DNA from: Chara braunii
Taxonomy: Eukaryota > Streptophyta > Charophyceae > Charales > Characeae
Direction of reading: 5' to 3'
NCBI GenBank assembly: GCA_003427395.1
Contig: BFEA01000010.1
Span: forward strand, 1,567,597-1,588,873
DNA length: 21,277 bases
The notes beneath the pieces were generated by a model, which was not told the origin of the DNA, made no database searches, and worked only from the letters and a program-made list of their open reading frames with translations. Shown here one piece after another: positions 8,741 through 18,432 of the stretch (the first letter of the stretch is position 1; every line of letters begins with the position of its first letter). Position numbers and translations under genes: made by a program.

Positions 8741-8948
8741 AGGTCTTGGTTAGGGCCGCGTCCTAAGTTATGACCCCGTACGCGGGACGATGACTAAACA
8801 GGACACCCAACAATGAACCGGCAGATGTCTACGACAAAGGGAGATGACTATCAACCTACTACCTGGGAAAGGGTATTACGATGTAGTACGGAACAAAGTA
8901 TCCACTAACTCCAAGGCCAGAACGTGGGAGACCCAGGTTGAAACCCTG
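8741..8948. repeat. Conserved core block of the left arm
   Basis: This is the best-preserved part of the arm; its partner is 19635-19791. It starts near ggttagggc and ends with acccaggttgaaaccctg. Within it, 8762-8844 matches 19686-19768 at 76 of 83 positions with no gap. Four of the seven differences fall in one 12-base hairpin (8775-8786). The closing ggttgaaaccc resembles a Pol III B box (GGTTCGANNCC). No open frame is conserved between the two copies, so the block looks non-coding. Confidence 0.85.
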
Positions 8949-9879
8949 ACAGTGGAACGTGGTGACGGGAGCAGATTGATAAGAATACCTCAAACGGAGT
9001 CGAGCCGGCTAATCGGATTGGTTAATTCCTCATCAGCAGTTGGGATTTTGATTGCTTATAGCTTTTGATTGTCCGACGCGACGGGGACGTCGCTTAATAG
9101 GGTCCGGAAAAACTGTCCGCACCAATACCCTTACAAAGGTAGTTGTGCGTATTTTTGCACCTCGCAGGAGGAACACTCTTGATGATTTTTTAGGAAGTGG
9201 CGTGCCTTTCGCTCAACCACGATTGACTCATAAGTCAAAAGTGGCGGGCGCACGCATGATGAATTCAAAGAGTGTGTGGGCGTGCACTTAGTGGGCACAC
9301 GTTAGTTAGATAATTTTGATTAGAGTAAACAATGGGTCGCTCGGGCAGTGCAAACTAGAAATAGGCTAGAATTTTGAATAAACGCTGCGTAAGCCGCAAC
9401 CTCGGACACACTGATGAAGTCGCAACCAGCGCAGAGTTTAATCATTGAGGCTACGGCTAGAGGAAAATTTTTGTTTGACTCACTGAAAGACGACATTCTG
9501 GGGTCGCATTATGTGGAGTGCGCAAGTACTAGGTTTGACCTTGCATTGTCGGTAGTAGAAGCCGCAGGGCAGACCTTAGCTAGGCTGGCGTAAACTAGGT
9601 ACGGTATCAGCAAAGACGGGTTTTTTCAACGTAGAGGCAATAAACGGGCAACCTTTTTACGAATGTGGCGGAGTAGGAGGGCCTTAGCCATTGATCGCGG
9701 CATGGCGAGGCTGCATGCAATGCAAGTCAAGCAGAGACTTGCCCTCCGACCAGCTTGCACGGCAGCGCGGGCCATGAGCTCAAGCAATAAGCCAAGTAGC
9801 AGCCTTGGTGCACCGTCTGCAGGCCCAGGCTGGCTGCAGCTACCGTTCATATACAGGTCGGCGCACAACTAGTTCAGAC

Positions 9880-9955
9880 TTGGGCTTAGCCCTATTGGTT
9901 AATGCACTGGACTTTCAACATGCGGATCTCGGGATCGAGGCCAACAGCCAGCATT
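9880..9955 (+). repeat. tRNA-like unit (A and B box-like motifs)
   Basis: The A-box-like ttagccctattggtta (9887-9902) is followed by ggactttcaa and then the B-box-like gggatcgaggcc (9931-9942), which differs from GGTTCGANNCC at one base. The spacing is close to that of a tRNA gene. The acceptor stem does not pair, so this is a tRNA-derived relic or SINE head and not a tRNA gene. A degenerate partner lies on the other strand around 18920-18990. Confidence 0.55.
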
Positions 9956-10123
9956 GGAGAAGTGGAGGAGCGCTACAGAGCTAAACTGAGGGGTCGAGGG
10001 TCCCGTGGGATTATCCCCCTTAGTTTTGCTGGATGATCCGACCGCGGGCCCGCGCGGCAGGACCGAGGACCAAGTACCAACGGTTCCCCTCCCCTATCCG
10101 TTTTCCTAATTTTTATCTCTAAA

Positions 10124-10150
10124 TTTTTTTTTTTTTTTTTTTTTTTTTTT
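10124..10150. repeat. T27 homopolymer
   Basis: An uninterrupted run of 27 T, followed by T-rich sequence to about 10173. At the matching place in the right arm lies the (AAT)n repeat at 18722-18760. Confidence 0.98.
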
Positions 10151-10223
10151 CTTATTTCTTATTTTTTATTTTCGTCCCATTTTGGGACGTGGTCCGGTAC
10201 CGATCTCGGGACTGGCTGTGGAC

Positions 10224-10300
10224 CCCAAGAGCCTAGCTCAGTGGGTACACCCATGAACTGTAGAAATGCAGGTCTGAGCTCGAACTCCACGAAAGGCAGG
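10224..10300 (+). repeat. tRNA-like unit
   Basis: The A-box-like tagctcagtggg (10234-10245) and B-box-like gctcgaactcc (10278-10288) have tRNA-like spacing. The middle ctgtagaaatgcag can form a short anticodon-like stem. Its closest relative is the - strand unit at 17262-17336: the two share agagccta-ctcagtgggtac and the following acacccatgaactg. The termini do not form an acceptor stem, so a working tRNA is unlikely. Confidence 0.65.
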
Positions 10301-10792
10301 TGAGTGGGAGTCTTACCTCACGAGTGAAATGCTGCAACCTGTTAAACTTTCGAAAGGTAGGGCTGGTGCTTGCACCTGCCTCTGGATTCAGGGTGCAGGC
10401 AGGCCCTTGCGCCTGTTTGATCCAAACGAAAAACATTACCAGATGGGGAGTTGGATAGGGACGCCTCAGCAGCAGGTGCGTCGTCCGCCTCTCGCGATCT
10501 GCTGAGAGAGTGTTGAGTATGATAATGCCGTCGGTGCCCGTGAGGCACGAGACTGGTCATACAAAATTGTTGAAGTCCTAAATGTACAATTTATGTGCCT
10601 TTTGTAACCAGCCTGTGTGACCGCGAGACAAGGGAATTTGTGGTTACCAGCTCTTGGACCATTTGTGGATGACGCCGTGCGACCAGCAAAAATACTAAAT
10701 CGTCACTATTGCAGACGGCCAGGGCCTTGTCCCATTTGAAAAGGGGCACAGCTGTGTGACCCGAACCATGCCCAAAACCTCGGACTAGCTGT

Positions 10793-10823
10793 CCCAAAAT
10801 CTGCATATGTTGCAGATTTGGGG
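10793..10823. repeat. Conserved hairpin, left-arm copy
   Basis: Stem cccaaaatctgca with tgcagatttgggg (13 bp, one mismatch) around a five-base loop. The inverted partner at 17914-17944 has the same stem and a different loop. The flanks, including tgctcacact and gggacaaggccctgg on the complementary strand, are also shared. Confidence 0.85.
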
Positions 10824-10932
10824 TCGCAGTGTGAGCATTCCTACTGGGACCCTTAAGACAGTGAACTATATCTGGGCAGGGCGAGGACCAGCGGGTACCA
10901 GCGCAGAGGTTGTGTACCTGTGGTAACATGAA

Positions 10933-10942
10933 CCCCCCCCCC
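10933..10942. repeat. C10 homopolymer beside a T-rich tract
   Basis: Ten consecutive C, followed by T-rich sequence to about 11005. There is no clear partner at the matching place in the right arm, so this stretch may be an insertion or a fast-changing segment. Confidence 0.9.
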
Positions 10943-11054
10943 ATTTTGCTGTTTTATTTTATTTTTTTGTTTTATTCTTACGTATTTTTATGTACCTTTT
11001 TGTTCCAGTTGGGACACGGTCGAGGCGCTGGTTCCGGGGCTGATAAAGGTACCA

Positions 11055-11130
11055 ATGGGTTTAGCCTAGTTGGTACACCCATGAAAGGTTGACATACGGA
11101 CCTAAATTCGAGCCCCGCTAGGAACAGGTG
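11055..11130 (+). repeat. tRNA-like unit
   Basis: The A-box-like tagcctagttgg (11062-11073) and B-box-like aattcgagcccc (11105-11116) are close to the Pol III consensus. The unit is followed by ggaacaggtgagt, a tail shared with the other units (ggaaacaggt). It is one of four such units in the left arm, about 145 bp from the next. Confidence 0.65.
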
Positions 11131-11204
11131 AGTAAAGTGTAAAATTGCAGATTTGCATTGCCGTGGGCTGCGACGATACCAGTCCCAAGGCAGTAGACAG
11201 TATC

Positions 11205-11280
11205 AACGGGCCAACTCAGTTGGCACACGCGGAACTGTTGAAATACAGACCTGAGTTGGAGTTCAGCTGGAAACAGGTTA
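11205..11280 (+). repeat. tRNA-like unit (degenerate B box)
   Basis: The A-box-like caactcagttgg (11212-11223) is followed by ctgttgaaatacag, a 4-bp stem with a 6-base loop in anticodon-arm position, and a degenerate B box, gttggagttc (11255-11264). It ends in the shared tail ctggaaacaggt. The same phrase, tgttgaaatacagacct, occurs on the - strand in the unit at 17104-17182. Confidence 0.6.
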
Positions 11281-12145
11281 GCAGAGCATCACGACCCTTT
11301 TCCCTTTGTGGGCAAACTTTCGTACTAAGCATAGACGTGATGGTTGTCACATTAATCTGGATTTTGCCAGCATAACAGTCAGATACGTTTAGAACAACCC
11401 TCCTGTGAATATACCCTCAGTCTCGACATTCACCTTTTCTTTTTTGTAGCCTTTAACACGACTGGGGACCAAGGGGTAGTCCAGGTTCATTAGTATGGGG
11501 AGAAGCATAGAGTGTCGTGAAGCTGTAGCAACGTGGGTAGGAAAGTAGAAAAAAGAGGGGGAGTCGCCTGTCATTTTTTCTACGGAGAATTGTTGTCGCT
11601 CTCCTCGGTAGCAACCAGAAACAGACGGACTGCGTTAGGAGTAGGGTCAGCGAGAAGGAAAAAGGAGGGGAAAGTGGAGAAGATGTAGACGATGACGGAG
11701 ATGAAGAAGAAGGGAGAAGAAAAGAGTTGGAAATGGTTTAGCTCGCTCGTTCCTGAACGGAATCGAGCGAGTCAAAAGTCGAATCTGAGGTTTTTGGGCA
11801 GGGCGAAGCTAATGGCAAAGGTAGATTTTGTGATAGACGGACGATCTAACCAGTATCGACAGTATGATTTGCGCGGCTGTTATGAAGAAGAGTTGGGAGA
11901 GTGATGGGAAGAATGCAGATGGGATTGAGGAAGGAGGCAAAGGTAAGGAGGAAATAATAGCAAGACAGGGAGGAACTTACCAATACATGGCAACGATGGT
12001 CGTAATCTTGCTGCTATTCATGGTCGTCATTTTCATCATAAATGTTGCGAGGTGTATTCAGCCGTGTTTCAGCGAAAGGTTCAACCCTCATTTTGATACC
12101 TTGACAAGCGGCAATATTCAATGTATTTTTTTTGTTATAGGGGTA

Positions 12146-12502
12146 GGTTCATTATCATTTTGCCCATTTGGTGAGTACCAGTGCGAAGATCATAGCCACA
12201 GACCTTCACTCATTATTGCGGCCATCATCATCATCCTAGCAGCCTTCGCCGTCAGAATCACCGTTTTCACTATCGGGTGGTATTCTTCGTGATCATGGTG
12301 TTGTCTTGGTGAACCGTTGTATGAGGTAGGGCTGTGATCACGGTTTTTTATTCCGGTGATCTCCACTCATCCAAATCGTAGTCTTCTTCTCGTTCGTTGG
12401 CTTGACCCCAATCGTGTTTCTCATCTTGCGGAGCTTTTTTTCCTTTTACTTTGAACGAATCTGACCAAACAAGGGACCAGGTGCATTCATGAATTAGGGG
12501 TT

Positions 12503-12566
<64 letters not shown>

Positions 12567-12857
12567 TGCAAGCACCCTTTCGTCGATTATCGAATGATGT
12601 GCCGCGGCATATTGCTGGACAAGACAACTTTTAGAGGAGTAATAAAGGCAGGGGGGGAGTACGTAGCTAGCCGTAGTATGGGGTTACAGTAGTTGTGCTG
12701 GTCCTTAGCCATCGAAGGCAATAGGAGAACGGAGGAGTAAGAAAGCAGGAAAGGAGCGGAGGGGTGTTTCCATGAAAGAAAGTAAGCAGCCCTTACCTGG
12801 TACGCATCTGCTCAAATTCCGAGCAGGATTCATTCTCATTTTGCACATTTGGTGAGC
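12146..12857. repeat. Two diverged direct copies of a 26-bp motif
   Basis: 12146-12171 (ttcattatcattttgcccat and flanks) and 12828-12853 (ttcattctcattttgcacat and flanks) are direct repeats, both followed by ttggtgag. A third copy lies on the other strand at 16251-16276 as the inverted-repeat partner of the first. The second copy shows that some sequence was duplicated inside the left side. Confidence 0.7.
12504..12563. repeat. (CA)30 microsatellite
   Basis: Thirty uninterrupted CA units. The matching place in the right arm holds an (AT)n tract at 15918-15938. Apparent open frames across it on both strands (poly Thr-His or Cys-Val) are artefacts. Confidence 0.99.
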
Positions 12858-14580
12858 CCTCGACGTGCACTGCTGCTCACAGGCATCGTTGGGATCCTGG
12901 TCGCACTTGTTGTGGCAGTCGTATTAGCTATCTTGGCCACCGTCATCGACATCATGACCGGCTGATTGCCTCCATCCAAGAGGCGCTCGTGCTTTTTAAG
13001 GAAGTAGTGTTGTCGGGTGATCGGATTCTTAGTGTGAATGTGCACTTTCCCCACGCTGTAGCAGGAGATCCAACTTTATTCTGCCTGCAGTTGTCTTCAG
13101 CCTTGTGCTCGACATCGAGATCTCGTCGGTGCTAAGGCCGCTTGTCTCATCATCGGGGGAGGACCGAAATTGACGATTCTGGGGGTAGAGGGGGCGTGGC
13201 CCATAACCTGGTACATCAACTTGCTATGCAATCCCAGTACTGCGGACTGAGACTACTTTGACGATTCCGGTGTTGTTTGTATAATTTGCGTCGTCGTTTT
13301 CATAAAATCTGTAGTTGAAGGTGTTTTACCTTCCCTACTCTTGAAGGACTGTGGTAGGATGAACCTGGCCGAAACTTCGAGCCAGGTGCATTAAGGAAGT
13401 ATGAGAGTGAGAAAATCATAGATAAGATGGAAGGAGTGTTTGTAAGGAAGTCCGACTGGACCGACTGTAGAAAGAAAGAGTTGTGAAAGTAGTAGCATTT
13501 ACCTGATTGTTGCAGATACCACTCCTTTCTTATCTCGCATCTGCCCCCGCGTCTATTGAAGCACGAAGCTGGCTACCACCTCATGCTGTTGCATAACGTT
13601 CACCGTGTTTAGCTGCGCTTGCTGCTGTGCAGTGCTGCCTCACCGTGCACTTCGTATTCTGATGAGTTCTGCTGATGTTTGGGATTCACTGTACACTTTA
13701 CTGTGCCTTACTGTGATTGTCAGCATCGCGGTGCGTTATAGCTTCACTATGTATTTCTAAAGGTGGGTTACTACAGGCTGTGCCAATTTCGTTGGTACCA
13801 CTGTGGGTCTGGCATCAGCAAGAACTGTTATTGATCCTGAAAGACGGGTCAGCAGGTTCTCAGAATTGTTGTGTTGTGCGGCACCATAGTGCTGAACAAC
13901 CGCCACACTTTCTACATTGTTGTTGTGTTTACTGCGGGTTATGGAGCCAGTGGTTTAAGAAGCATTCTTGACTTTACGAGCAGTAGTGCATGGTCGTTCA
14001 GGGTTGGTATGGTTCTCGGGCTGGTTAACATGTCAGGTAAACGGGACCGGTGTTGTCAGCAAGGGGCTGTGGGCTGCTGAAGTGCCTGCTACTTCTACAG
14101 ATCTGCAGGGCCTGGCTCACTGCTTTTACTGAGCACTTACCTATGGTACTTCTTGCTGTTACCCCGATGTCATTACGGCGGGTCACTGATTCACCCGAGC
14201 CATTGGTTGTATCTGCTTTTGCAACCGCCTGTGGAGGGACACCTCGGCTTCTTCCTTTCGGATTGTGTGGTTGATCTTGGATACAGCTGGTGCCTATTGA
14301 CTACTCATTCGGACATTCTGTCCATCTTCCGGGGTCGGTGCTGCGGCACAGGACATGTTACCACTAACTCATTCAAAGGGAGTTGTTATTGTTCCACGCA
14401 AGGCTGTTGCATGGGGACTGCTGTGACATTTCGGTTTTGACGCTGAATTCTGCAGACGGCCACCATTGCGGGGCCCTCAAGAGGTTGAAGATAACAAGGC
14501 CCTCTCCTGAGAGTTGAGTTTGTTCCTCTCTTGTATCTCGAGCGTTTGAAACCCGTCTTTCTGCCCTTCTTACTCTAAGT
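12564..14580. other. Centre of the inverted repeat, left half; no identifiable gene
   Basis: I see no convincing gene, RNA or mobile element. 12828-12990 repeats part of 12146-12300 weakly. From about 13480 to 14440 the + strand is rich in TG and GCTG steps and has short open frames (for example 13871-14080 and 14153-14440). Their translations are Cys-rich and match nothing I know. No convincing reverse-complement partner was found in 14600-15900, so this part seems to lie outside the arms. Confidence 0.5.
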
Positions 14581-15917
14581 CTAGTCTAAGGTTACGAGAG
14601 GAAGGCGGCAGGCGGGATTGCAACTCGTAGGATCGCAGCAAGACCTTGTGGGAGGTCCACCCACCAATTGCGGGAGCTTTGCTGGAGGCCAGGCGGGGTT
14701 CTGGAGGCAGGGAACTTCAGGTATAAACTTCGTCTGACGCATGTGATCCCTTCCCCTAACTACATTATTGCTTTGGTTATCTGAAAATACGACTATGAAA
14801 GGCAAGTACTTTTTGTTTTTGTTATGTATGTCAGGACATGCTTTGTGAAAGGTAAATTAACAAGTATGTATGAGGAGTCAGATAATCCTTTGAGAGAATT
14901 CAGACAAAGTGAATTGGGGGAAGGTGGGAGAAAGGAGTTTTGCATGCGTTTTGACCGGGTCAACCCAAGGCTGAGCCCCTCCGGGTGGATGTGGGCTCAG
15001 TGCTATGTTTTATTGATGTTTGTTGGGCTGTGTGAATGACCCTTTTAGGTGGGCGTATCCCCGCCGAGCTACTGAACCACATGCGAAGGTTTTTCGTATG
15101 CAATTGCAGAGGTGTCCCAGCCGAGGGCGTTTTCTCGCTTGCTGTAGCAGAAGGGGTACGCGCGGTCAACGCCCATAATTGAACCCGCACACAATCGACG
15201 CACTAGGGGGCGTAGGTCCCAAACGCGACTCGGCGCCGGTCGACTAGGACGCATCACATACACCACGCGTTACACCACGACACTCACACACATACAAAAC
15301 ACAAATGACACAACAACGCAACCACAAACAACACAACAACACTCTTAGCCCCTTCAGTATCCGACTCATAACCTCTTGCAGCGAGAATTCGGTTAGGCGT
15401 CGCGAGTAAGACTTATTATAAAATCACGGAGACGCAGGGTCAACTCATATCGACTCGCAATGCAAGTGTACGAAAGAATTGCAATGATGGCGTACCATAT
15501 AGTACTCATACTCATGCGATCCTCGTTAATCTCGAGGGTCGCGTTTTACACTCAAGTATCAGCTCACACGAGCGTTGAGGGTTAATCTCTCGACGCTGAA
15601 CAACCGCCATGCGCGGTTGAAGACCACACCCTCTTCTGCACCCTGTGCAGAGGGGTTGAGTAGAGAGGTCCAAGCTGTCGGGGAGGCCAGAGATCAAGGG
15701 TTTTACTTTGACGGTTGCCACGGAATGCAATGTCCAACCATACTAGTTCTAAAAAACAAAAGCTAAAAAGAGATTTCCCTTTTCTCTCGATGCAGAACTT
15801 ATTCAATCACTACGCACGGCCTCAACGAGTCGTGACTCATGCGGGCACAAGAAACATGATACAAAATTATGAGAAGGGAGACGATCACTCTCACAATCAC
15901 GATGTGGCTTCCTTCAA
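14581..15917. other. Centre of the inverted repeat, right half; no identifiable gene
   Basis: Nothing coding is supported. Visible small features: an AC-rich, nearly G-free stretch at about 15257-15345 (many cacaac and acacaaa steps); a short hairpin, caaccgc with gcggttg, at 15601-15619; and the near-palindrome gtaccatatagtac around 15492-15505. The stretch around 14950-15060 has alternating GGG and CCC runs but no LTR ends I can recognise. Confidence 0.45.
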
Positions 15918-15938
15918 ATATATATATATATATATATA
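15918..15938. repeat. (AT)n microsatellite
   Basis: About ten AT units. It occupies the place in the right arm that corresponds to the (CA)30 of the left arm: the tract centres sum to about 28460. Confidence 0.95.
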
Positions 15939-16048
15939 ATCATACGCAAACCCAAGTTTGAATTTCAATTTACAGAACATACCTGCAATCACATTTAAGA
16001 TCCACATCAACAGAGCACACACTACACGGGGTCAACTTCAACCATTCT

Positions 16049-16116
16049 CGACGAGTCGGACCATGAGCAGCATCGCGCAGTCACCCGTGATGAAAAACGA
16101 CGAGTCGGACCATGAG
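16049..16116. repeat. 19-bp direct repeat, 49 bp apart
   Basis: The phrase cgacgagtcggaccatgag occurs identically at 16049-16067 and 16098-16116. The corresponding left-arm stretch (around 12360-12400) contains one similar copy at most, so this duplication probably arose in the right arm. Confidence 0.9.
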
Positions 16117-16879
16117 TATCACAAAAACCAATACGAAGAACATGTCGCCCAACCCACGGTCCCAACTCGACGATCAACTCCTGTGTTCCGATGATGACTA
16201 CTATGATGATCCGCTGGAGGGCTTGATGACGGGTCTCACTTCACTACTTCCCAACTGTGCAAAATAAGAATGAATCTCCCGCTAAAATCGCTATACCACT
16301 AAACCCATGCCCTCAACCCGAAATCCATCGACGCCATCACGTTCGCAGTGGCCAAAACCCCCCACTTAGCATCTTAGATTGTCAAGAAATGCCAAGGAAC
16401 GACCGGGATCTGATGACTTCCCCTCTTCCCCTCTTCTCCTCCATAGCTCCCGGCTTTTCCCGCGCACACTATTTCTTATCTAACTCACTATCTACTAACT
16501 TCATGACTAAACTAACATCATATTCGGGTTCGCCCACCCAAAAAACCTCTGATTCGACTTTTGGTTCGCTCGATTCCGTTCAGGAACGAGCCAATTAGGC
16601 CCTTTTCAACTCCTCTCTTCTTCACCTTCGTCATCTTCTTCTTCTTCTCCACTTTTCCTCTTCTTTTTCCCTCTCGCCGACCCTACTCCTAATGCAGTCC
16701 GCCCTTTTCTGGTCGACACAGATGGGAGCAGCAACAACAACCCCCCAGCAAAATGTTAGGCGATCCTCCCTCCTTTTTCTACTCTCCCCTTCACTGCCAT
16801 AGCTCCACCACACGCTGTGCTCCTCCCCATTCGAATGAACCTGGACTACTACTTGGTCCCCGGTCGTATCAAAGGCTGC

Positions 16880-16884
16880 AAAAA

Positions 16885-16916
<32 letters not shown>

Positions 16917-16923
16917 AGAAAAG
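16880..16923. repeat. A-rich tract: A24, G, A13, G, A-rich
   Basis: A24 at 16880-16903, then G, A13 at 16905-16917, then gaaaag. The left-arm counterpart near 11440-11450 has only cttttcttttttg, so the tract has expanded in the right arm. Confidence 0.97.
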
Positions 16924-17103
16924 ACTTCCCACTCGAGTTGGTTTTCCTGAATGCCCGGACTGAGTGTATACTCACAGGAGGTTGTTCTAAACGTATCTGA
17001 CTGTCATGCTGGTGGAATCTGGATGAATCTGACAGGTATCACGTCCAGGCTTGGTACAAGAGTCTACCCACAAAGGGAGTCAGGGTCGCCATGCTCTGCC
17101 CAC

Positions 17104-17182
17104 CTGTTTCCAGCGGGCCTCGAACTTAGGTCTGTATTTCAACAGTTCTATAAGGTGTATCAGTGGAACTAAGCCCGTTGGT
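17104..17182 (-). repeat. tRNA-like unit, - strand
   Basis: On the - strand it reads, in order: a degenerate A box (tagttccactga), the anticodon-arm-like ctgttgaaatacag variant (17131-17150 region), a B-box-like taagttcgaggccc (17115-17128), and the tail gctggaaacaggt. The B box is good and the A box is degenerate. It resembles the + strand unit at 11205-11280 most closely in the middle segment. Confidence 0.6.
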
Positions 17183-17261
17183 GTCGCTGCCGGTCCCGAG
17201 ATGTCTTCATGGAACTGGCTGGCCCTAGGTAAATCAGACTTTTTCTATTATGTTCATCTGA

Positions 17262-17336
17262 TTGCATCTGGATTCGAACTTGAGTCTGTATTTCAGCAGT
17301 TCATGGGTGTACCCACTGAGTTAGGCTCTTGGGGTT
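17262..17336 (-). repeat. tRNA-like unit, - strand (best preserved)
   Basis: On the - strand it reads ccaagagcctaactcagtgg (A-box-like, 17313-17325), then gtacacccatgaactg, then an anticodon-like ctgaaatacag, then aagttcgaatcc (B-box-like, 17270-17281). It is the closest relative of the + strand unit at 10224-10300, including the flanking ccccaagagcc. Acceptor-stem pairing is absent. Confidence 0.65.
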
Positions 17337-17593
17337 CTCCCTACCAGTCTCGGAACTGGTGCCAGGCCCATCGTAGAAGTTGCCCCTCAAGACTACTACT
17401 CAGGGAGCAACAAGTCCCCGGATTTTTTGTCACCAGCATGTGGCCCAAACGCACGTGACCGCCTCCACAGTTGGGGTGTTGTTCCAACCTTAACAGATGT
17501 CCCAAAGGATTCAGACAGGGTGGCGGCCCTGAAGTATCATCCTTGGCGGACCGGTTCTTTTAGCAACTCAGAGTTTGTAGTATCTCACTCACC

Positions 17594-17668
17594 CACTTCC
17601 AACGGAGTTCAAACTCAGCTCTGCATTTCAATAGTTCTGAGGTGTACCAACTGAGTTACCCTCGCCAG
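17594..17668 (-). repeat. tRNA-like unit, - strand
   Basis: On the - strand it has the A-box-like taactcagttgg (17647-17658), ggtacacctcagaac, the anticodon-like attgaaatgcag, and a B-box-like gagtttgaactcc (17604-17616). It shares its general layout with the other units but not their exact ends. Confidence 0.62.
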
Positions 17669-17857
17669 TCCCACCTCCGATTTACAGTGCACTGTCGTGT
17701 GCTAAACAGCCCAGCATTTCCAGCCATCTTTGTGGGAAACTTTGGGAGCAACCAGATACCGGTTCAAATAGTCTTTCGCCCGTACACCAAGGTCCGACGG
17801 ACGAGTTGCACGGCAGTACCCACTGCAGCCTCTGCTGGCCTTCCTTCTGGCTATGCC

Positions 17858-17858
17858 N
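17858..17858. other. Single ambiguous base (n)
   Basis: The only unresolved base in the window, in ctatgccntgctcagcc. It breaks no recognisable gene. Confidence 0.99.
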
Positions 17859-17913
17859 TGCTCAGCCATTGCTCACCACCTTTCTGGTCCCGACGGTAGT
17901 GCTCACACTACGG

Positions 17914-17944
17914 CCCCAAATCTGCAAAACATGCAGATTTTGGG
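17914..17944. repeat. Conserved hairpin, right-arm copy
   Basis: Stem ccccaaatctgca with tgcagattttggg around the loop aaaca. It is the inverted partner of 10793-10823 (coordinates sum to 28737). The two copies carry the same stem arms on opposite strands, as expected of a mirror. Confidence 0.85.
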
Positions 17945-18360
17945 ACAGACCAATTCGACGTTTTGGGTATGGTTCTGGTCATACCGCTGTACCTTTTCAG
18001 ATGGGACAAGGCCCTGGTCGCTCAGAGCAATAGTGATTTAGTACTTTGCTGGTCCCACGGCGCCGGGTGTGCGGCCTATGCTCAGCTGTTGTGAAGAGTA
18101 GAAGGGCGCGGACCCGCTGCAAAGCCTGAAGCGTGAGTCCCCGTGAGGGCTAGTTCCGATGCAGATCTTCATGGTAGTAGCAGATATTCAAATGAAAGCT
18201 TTGAAGACCGAAGTGGAGAAGGGTTTCATGTGCACAGCTGTGCAGTCTGCACCGCTGTGGACCTCCCTACCGCGCCCTGTGCTGCTCCGTCTGGACGCAG
18301 TTTGGATCTTTCTAATCCCAATTGGCATGCTCACACTCAAAACCCCTCTCTGCAGCTCGT

Positions 18361-18432
18361 GAGTGGCGGACAGCTGCCCTGCAGCAGATCATGGTTGGCG
18401 GATGGTGGACCCGCAGGAGGTTCCCGCCACTC
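18361..18432. repeat. 9-bp inverted repeat with a 54-base spacer
   Basis: gagtggcgg at 18361-18369 pairs perfectly with ccgccactc at 18424-18432. The interior is GC-rich and may fold further. I found no equivalent in the left arm. Confidence 0.6.

Larger units (their letters stand above)
7660..12563. repeat. Left arm of a giant imperfect inverted repeat
   Basis: Many blocks here recur as reverse complements, in the reverse order, at 15918-20890. Examples, left then right: gtggactt 7664-7671 / 20882-20889 (weak, outermost); attttgagagatgt around 8090-8104 / 20395-20410; ttgcgcaaccaacgagg around 8541-8557 / 19965-19982; 8762-8844 / 19686-19768 (76 of 83 identical by eye); ggactttcaa 9909-9918 / 18941-18950; the hairpin block 10793-10823 / 17914-17944; gtttagaacaac around 11387-11398 / 16981-16992; aatcgagcga 11761-11770 / 16566-16575; 12146-12171 / 16251-16276. 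The sum of paired coordinates stays between about 28340 and 28860, as expected for one collinear inverted repeat with indels. Average identity looks like roughly 60-75%, higher in the conserved blocks. No long open frame is shared by both arms. Confidence 0.9.

Noticed and set aside
10224-10300. Functional tRNA genes
   Set aside because: A- and B-box-like motifs exist, but no 7-bp acceptor stem or proper D arm can be paired in any of the seven units.
11864-12292. 142-codon + strand frame with two hydrophobic stretches, like a small membrane protein
   Set aside because: The hydrophobic runs come from ATC/ATT-rich DNA. The inverted partner in the other arm does not keep an open frame, so there is no sign of coding constraint.
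12348-12692. Frames across the CA repeat encoding poly(Val-Cys) or poly(Thr-His)
   Set aside because: Simple-sequence artefacts of (CA)30.
13717-14440. Overlapping Cys-rich + strand frames in the centre
   Set aside because: Short, mutually overlapping in different frames, with no family motif or consistent codon pattern. A spliced gene cannot be excluded but nothing supports one.
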